Assembly (NCBI RefSeq): GCF_041146395.1
Contig: NC_090989.1
Span: forward strand, 282,936,343 to 283,000,342
Length of the DNA: 64,000 bases
Source of the DNA: Eulemur rufifrons
Taxonomy: Eukaryota; Chordata; Mammalia; Primates; Lemuridae
Reading direction: 5' to 3'
A model generated the notes under the pieces. That model did not search any database, was not told where the DNA came from, and saw only the letters and a list, made by a program, of their open reading frames with translations. Of this stretch, positions 58,415-64,000 are shown piece after piece. Made by a program: the position numbers and the translations under genes. Position 1 is the stretch's first letter, and the number at the start of each line of letters is the position of its first letter.

Positions 58415-61400
58415 GTGCAAAACAATAAATTTTTATTTGTTCACAGTTAAACACAAGCAACTGCCTTGACATTTTAGAACATTCTAAGAAGGACAGCAAA
58501 CCCTTTTGATTCCAATTCCCATTCACTAAGATTGTACCATTTTCTCTTGCAGTTCATATTTATGGCATCTGATGTGGATTGTTTGACATGCTTTTAAGAT
58601 CGAGGTGGGAAAGTTTAAACCTTTTGACGAGAGATGACTTTCTTCAATTTAACTAAAAGCAGTCAGTTAAAAAAAAACCTGTTTCTTTTCACTGATGGGA
58701 CCCCTTTAAACTGCAAGTTAGCGACATATGGTTCATCCATGATTGAGTTATAAAAACTAGATTATGTCTTAGCAAAATCCGTTCCTCCGTAATATATTTG
58801 TGGTCCATAGAAGTCTTCTGAAAAGTGATCACTGATTCTTCCTAGTGCAAAATGCCTGGCTGCCTCTTTGATAAGCCAAAGTATTTGCTACAGAGCAGCA
58901 CCGTACCCTCCTGTCCAAACACTGTGTCGAGGTGGGGAAGGGAAGAGAAGGGAGGGCGTGGTCTGGGGGTTCTCAAACTCTCAGGGTCTCTCCTCTAAAA
59001 GAGCTATTCCAATGGTTAAGCAGCCTACTTATCCCAGAAGATGGATAATTGTGTGGCATTGGGAAGAGGGGAGAAAGCTCCTCTGCCTTCATTTACTCAC
59101 TTTAAGACCAAAAGCAGCTGTGGGTGGAGGTGCTCAACTCTCCCAGGCAGGTTTCCCTTGTAGCTACAGCCACTCTTCTCCCAGGTGAGCACGTACAAAC
59201 CGTAGGACAGCGTGGAAAAAGTGGAAACACAATCCCCTGGGCACATCGAAGAGTCCCAGACAGGGAAAGGAGCTACATGGGGATGAGGGTCACAGCGGCA
59301 GCCTAGGGGCCGGTCCCCGACCTAAACTTGTTCTTTTACCTACAGACAAAAACTTAATCAAGTGCAATCAATGACTTTGCAGCGATCTGGGGGAAGGGTC
59401 AGGGGGCATGTGTCACACAGAACTCTGGATGTAAACACATACACGAACATCTTCAGACTGGATACATTTTCCTACTCATCGCAGGTCAACGTTAAAGCAT
59501 GTACCTCACAGAGCGAAGACGCAGCAGACAAGGAGCACCGACACGAGTCACCGCACACAGGGCAGCTTTCTCCTCCACGAGAGGCAAAGCCTCCTGGGTG
59601 GGACCGGGCTTCTCCCGGGACCACCATCCAGGAGTATCCGCGAAGAATGGGCGACACTCCTCCTCCACCCAGCCCCGGACGGAGGCTTCTCTCTGCCCAA
59701 ACCCTCCTCCAGGCCGTTCACACTTCCTCCTGCCTCGTAGTGCTTTCAGTGAGAAAAACCCAGTTTTGTCACACGGTACTTTTGTCTGTTTTTCAGTTCT
59801 TTCTGGCTGCAAGTGGTATGTTTTCGTATTTGGTAGAATTCACATTGGCTAGTCACAACACACTTCAGTTCTACTGTCTACACAGAAACACATACCCAGC
59901 TTTCTATTCTTGACTGCGAGTCTGAGCCTCTGAGGTCCAGCTCTCAGAGATCCTTTCAGCCCCACAACCATTTCATGCATACCTGGAACAACTGCTAGAG
60001 TTTTATCTGTCTCAGAAACACACTGGCAACTACACGTGCTGTCACAAACAGGGACAGCACAAGAGCCTGGGACTTCATTTCCTGTTGTTCTGCTTATGCC
60101 CAGTGATGTGCTGGCCTCTCTGGCCACGACACTGGTGGCCTAATTTTTCTAATTACTGGCTTCCAGGACCTCCAGCAGTTTACCGTCTATGAATAGTTTG
60201 GACTGTTTCCCCCTAACCACAGCACATAAATTTTGGCTCACAAAGTAACTCATCTATCATCTCTCCACTCACAGAGCCTAAGAACCTTCTGCAGCTTATT
60301 CCCAAAGGCTGGGCAGTTTTCTCTCCTGAAAAACTGTTGGCAAACCTAGCGAGGTCACTGTCTGCCCACCTGCCTTAGTAACACTGGTCCTAGTACATTT
60401 TTTAAAACCTCTTGATCCAAGAAATGACCTTGCCCTCCTACCTTTAGGTTTCAGTCAGTTTTCTTATTTCATGACCACATATTTCTTCCAATTCTACAGT
60501 AACAATTTTTATAGACTTCATGGTAGAACCCTGTCAAAAGCTTTTGAAACATCAAGTTCTATCAAATAGAGATCCATGTGCTTATTTACCTGTAGGAGAG
60601 TGAGGAACCCATTTTCTCGGCATCTTCCTGTCCCGCTCACCCCCCATATCGTAGTGCTCCTTTGAGAACAAATTCTGTGCTGCACAAGCAGCAGACTCTA
60701 GTCTCCTCAGGGCCTGGGCTGAGCCTGGGTAGCGTCAGGTGGGAATGAGAGCAGGCTATGTGCACTGGCCAAGCAACTCAGACAGGTCTGCTTGCTCACA
60801 GGGAGTTGAGGACGGAGCATCCAATCGCGACAGTTACGAAACTAAGCTGCTTAATCCTTTTCAAGACAGGCTCTGCCTTAACACTACTTGTTCTAATGCC
60901 TTTGCCCAGGCCTGAACTGCCTCTCAGGAGCTGTTCTGCTACCACCTTTCCATCCTTGAACGACTCACTGCAGCATGATCAAGTGACCCATGGACTCTTG
61001 TCAGGTTTATCGCTTCTAAAACAAAATCTTCCTATTGACTCTGGAGTCCATCCCAACATAAAAGCCCAAATTTTTAGGTTGGGTAACTTCAACGTGACTC
61101 CAGGTCTCAATCCCTCAACCTTGGTTGAATAAAACCCACGGCCTCCTAGAAATCAAAGGCACCTGAACTGGAGCTCTCCTGGGTTGCCCCGGGTGCAAAG
61201 GGACACGCAGGCAGCAGGCAAGTGCCGAGGGCCCCGAGTGCAGGGGTGTCTGCAAAGCCTCCAGCCTGGGCCTCGGTCCACTTTACCATGCTGCCTCCTT
61301 TCTTCCCTGTATTTTTACAATCTGCCAGTTTTTTAAAAGTGTTTTTTTCTTTTTTACATTGGCATCTTTCCTTTGCCAGTTAAGGCAAGGCTTTCAGTGC

Positions 61401-63328
61401 CTTGTACCTTTGTTCTGTGGCACAGATCTCTCAGGCTTGAGGGGGGGAGAACAAGTAAAGCCAGTTTCAATAGTTAACCTATGACATTTTTCCCTCTGTG
61501 CATTTGTTCACATTTTCCTTTTCTAAAACTGAACCAGGAAACCAGAACATGCTGGATATTAAGCTTTCCTTTGGACAAAGCTGAACTAAATGTGTGGCAT
61601 TACCAACGCTCCACGCTGGACATCTGGCGGCCATGGCCAGCCTGTGCTAGGCACAGAGCAACTGGGACATGCCCTGCCATGGGCTGGGAATCAGTCACAG
61701 CCAGAACGCCTGCCCTGAACAGGCCTCCTGCAGTATAGCCACGGTGACACGAGTCTCTAACGTCTAGTTCCCTTTAGCTGGGGATGCTAGAATATTTATT
61801 GCCATATGTAAAAAAAGAAAAGACTTTTACCTTCATGTGCTGAAAGCTTCCATATGCAGTAAAATCTCGTACCATTACAGTTTATCTCTTTATGACTGAA
61901 CCATTCCATTCTTTTTACTGAAAGAATAGAAGCAGGAAAACCAAGATCATTGGCTCTTTCCTACCAACTCTCTCCTTGCCTCAGCTGGAACACTAGGCAA
62001 CAATTCTTAGGCTTCTAGCATTTATTTCAGGAGCATTTGTTGAGTTTGGATTCTCTGCCACTGCCAGTTTTCTGACTGCTGTCACCTCTCAGGAGCATGT
62101 GGGGACAGCCCAGTGGGTACACAGAGTCAGCCTTTGTCAACATTCTCCCAGCCTCTGCTTTACATTACTCTGCCATTGCTAACATGGGAGAGTGTGACAA
62201 AAATCAAGCTCCTCAGAGAGCTGGAATTGGTATGAAAAAGCTGCTCCCTTTTTGGTGGCCTGGAACCTACTATAATGAGGAAACACTAACAGCCTGAGAA
62301 GCAATGGTCACGTAAACTCCGAAGAAACTCTTTGGACCTCCAGAGCCCTTCTGCGGCAGCGTCACAAAGAAGCTGACATAAACAAGAGGATGCGTGAACA
62401 CAAAGGGAGGCAAACAGACGAGAGAGGATCTAACCGAAGCTGCAGTCAGCTGAGATCAGCCTGGAGGTGGAGTTCCTCACGCACAGCACAAGCGCTTCTC
62501 CACATTTTCAAGGGACCACAACTTGCCGCCTGCAGAGAACAGGTTTTACCACCTACACACCAGCCTGTGGTCAGAATAGTACCAGCATTCAAGCAAACAC
62601 CAAATAAATAAGAGGTAGTGGGGGAAGAAGGGACAAGAGCTTTCCCAAAGGGTAAGTGTGGTCTCCCCAGTGCCAGCTCTAGATTTTTCAAACAGGCTTT
62701 TGTTCACACAGAACTTTCTAGGAAGCTTATCAGAACCACCAAAAGAATGTGAGGGTGAATAAACCATTGTTTTTCTAGATCTACTGCTTTAGATGCTGAA
62801 CTTCAGAATCAAAAAGCAGTGAAAAAGTCTCACATCAAAGCTTTCATGTGGAGACAATCAGCTTTGTAGGCTACGTCCTCCTGGGAGGGACAGAGCCAGA
62901 CTTTGCTGCAATGCCACAAACTGCCTGGTCTAACCGAGAGCCAACCCAGGCATCTGAGCCTCAGGAAAGCAGAAAGTGGTGTGTTAGACTCAAAGATTAA
63001 ATTTGGCCTCATATTGCACAGGTTCAAAGGATGCAACCATCGGAGGGGAAGGAAGAAAGTAAAGCTACTGAGGAACGCAAACTGGCCCGGATCAGTACAC
63101 ACTGCTAGGTAAATGGAGGAGAGGTGGGTCAAGGGGAAGGTTAAGAGGCATTTCAATGCCAGATCCAAACACCATTCCGCATTCAGTCAGCTGTCAAAAG
63201 GACCCCATCCCATTCCCACCACGTGAACTTGCCACTCAGACCCTGGGACAGGAAAGCTTTGAAACGTGCACTCACGCCTCCTGTTCTGTGCCAACAATAC
63301 GCAAGGTAACACTGACTGACCCTCATCC
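58415..63328 (-). other. TSC1: TSC1 3' UTR
   Basis: From the TSC1 stop to the poly(A) signal at 58437-58432 is about 4.9 kb without an intron signature. This is very close to the 3' UTR length I recall for human TSC1. No Alu or MIR was recognised in it, in contrast to the repeat-rich introns to the left, which fits a transcribed and constrained UTR. The open frames inside (for example 59362-59913) are on the other strand and have no domain. Confidence 0.88.
58424..58437. terminator. TSC1: TSC1 poly(A) signal overlapping a plus-strand AATAAA
   Basis: On the minus strand AATAAA occupies 58437-58432. On the plus strand AATAAA occupies 58424-58429. The surrounding bases form a near-palindrome (AACAATAAAT, then ATTTGTT), so the site could end transcripts from either side. 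Its use for TSC1 is supported by the expected UTR length. Its use by SPACA9 is speculative. Confidence 0.75.
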
Positions 63329-63848
63329 TTAGCTGTGCTCATGATGAGTCTCATTGTAGTCCATGATACGTAGCTGTCCAACACTGTCCGCGGTTGGGGG
63401 AACTGGGTGTGGGCCATCTAGGTTCAGGGGCGTCTTGGCTTCCACACCCGAGTCTTTGCCCAGTTCTGTCTTTAGGGTTTCAGAAAGGCTACTGATGGTC
63501 ACACCGTCCTCATCACACTGGCTCTCACTCTTATTACGAAATAACTCTCGGGCCTTCATACCCAGGAAGCTTTTGGAACTGGGAAGTGAGCCAACAGTTG
63601 TAGGGATGCTGCCAGAGGACTCTCCCATGGCAGTTTCCCACCGACTGCTGAATGGTCCTGCCCTCTGGTTTGGGGGTTTCTCTGGGGTAGAAAGCTCGCT
63701 GCTGCTGCTGCTGCCTCCACCTCCTCTGCTTCCACTGCTGCCCCGGGTGCTGCCAGGCCTGGGGGTCTTGGTCTCACCGTTGTGGCCAGATGCCTCTTCA
63801 TTGTGCCCCACCACGGAATCTGGGCAGCCATCATCACAACAGTCAAGC
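63329..63848 (-). CDS. TSC1: TSC1 (hamartin) last coding exon, C-terminal 172 codons
   Basis: Hamartin is the scaffold of the TSC1-TSC2-TBC1D7 complex, which restrains Rheb and so mTORC1 at the lysosome. The acceptor TTTCTTGCAG ends at 63849. One base completes a split codon, then [19 protein letters not shown] leads to the C-terminus [11 protein letters not shown] and the stop at 63331-63329. The segment is the disordered tail after the coiled coil. It is rich in Ser, Gly and Pro, with a Gly-Gly-Gly-Gly run followed by five serines, and has the conserved blocks [19 protein letters not shown] and LNLDGPHP. The frame is intact. It matches human TSC1 closely from memory. Confidence 0.98.
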
Positions 63849-64000
63849 CTGCAAGAAATCCAGGGAGGAAAAAAGGAGCTGGTGATTGCAGCACCCACAT
63901 TCGGGAGATGTGAGTTGCATTGGCACTGGCCCACGCTGACACTGCACTCTGAAAGCCCACTCTCTGTTGTATAATAGCATGCTCAAGCAAGAGATCTCAT
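63849..64000 (-). other. TSC1: TSC1 intron upstream of last exon (partial)
   Basis: A pyrimidine-containing acceptor region next to the last exon. No further TSC1 exon was seen before the window edge. Confidence 0.85.

Noticed and set aside
59362..59913. 183-codon plus-strand open frame
   Set aside because: Lies antisense inside the TSC1 3' UTR; no known domain and no promoter.
63363..63974. 203-codon plus-strand open frame with Ser/Leu runs
   Set aside because: Mirror of the TSC1 C-terminal exon; the leucine runs are the reverse reading of the serine-coding repeat.

Overview
This is a window of mammalian nuclear DNA, most likely from a strepsirrhine (lemur-like) primate. The evidence is intron-split genes with GT-AG junctions, MIR, MER5A and MER20 fossils, LINE-1 debris and several Alu elements. 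The full-length Alu at 21463-21796 has the lengthened centre and the 'gttgctgtgagctaggctgatgcca' style right arm that I associate with lemur and galago Alus. The species call is inference. The locus is the equivalent of human 9q34 and holds, left to right, the 5' two thirds of AK8 (minus strand), the whole coding region of SPACA9 (plus strand) and the 3' end of TSC1 (minus strand).

Layout. 1-46909 is AK8 on the minus strand. Nine coding exons join in frame to 296 codons plus one base (84+85+50+114+69+82+72+201+132 nt). They encode the complete first adenylate-kinase domain and the P-loop of the second; later exons lie beyond the left edge. About 46500-47770 is a CpG-rich island with the AK8 start codon, and it is the only promoter-like segment facing SPACA9. 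47770-52676 is SPACA9 5' intronic or untranslated sequence. SPACA9 coding exons lie at 52709-52852, 55467-55669 and 56276-56597 (222 aa). An alternative 3' exon at 57313 gives a 168-aa form and ends near a poly(A) signal at 57363. From 63328 down to about 58415 is a roughly 4.9-kb TSC1 3' UTR, and 63329-63848 is the last TSC1 coding stretch. SPACA9 and TSC1 converge tail to tail about 1 kb apart.

How the genes fit together. AK8 (nucleotide phosphotransfer) and SPACA9 (a protein of the microtubule lumen in cilia and sperm tails) are both known axonemal genes. Here they are head to head across one CpG island with RFX-like half-sites, which suggests shared cilia-linked transcription. TSC1 (hamartin, mTORC1 control) is a functionally unrelated neighbour. 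I found no wholly new system. The most unusual items are a 208-bp foldback element with two 90-bp arms in SPACA9 intron 1 (between its coding exons), the shared promoter motifs, the competing SPACA9 3' ends, a poly(A) signal readable on both strands between SPACA9 and TSC1, and a fresh-looking 21-bp minisatellite in AK8.
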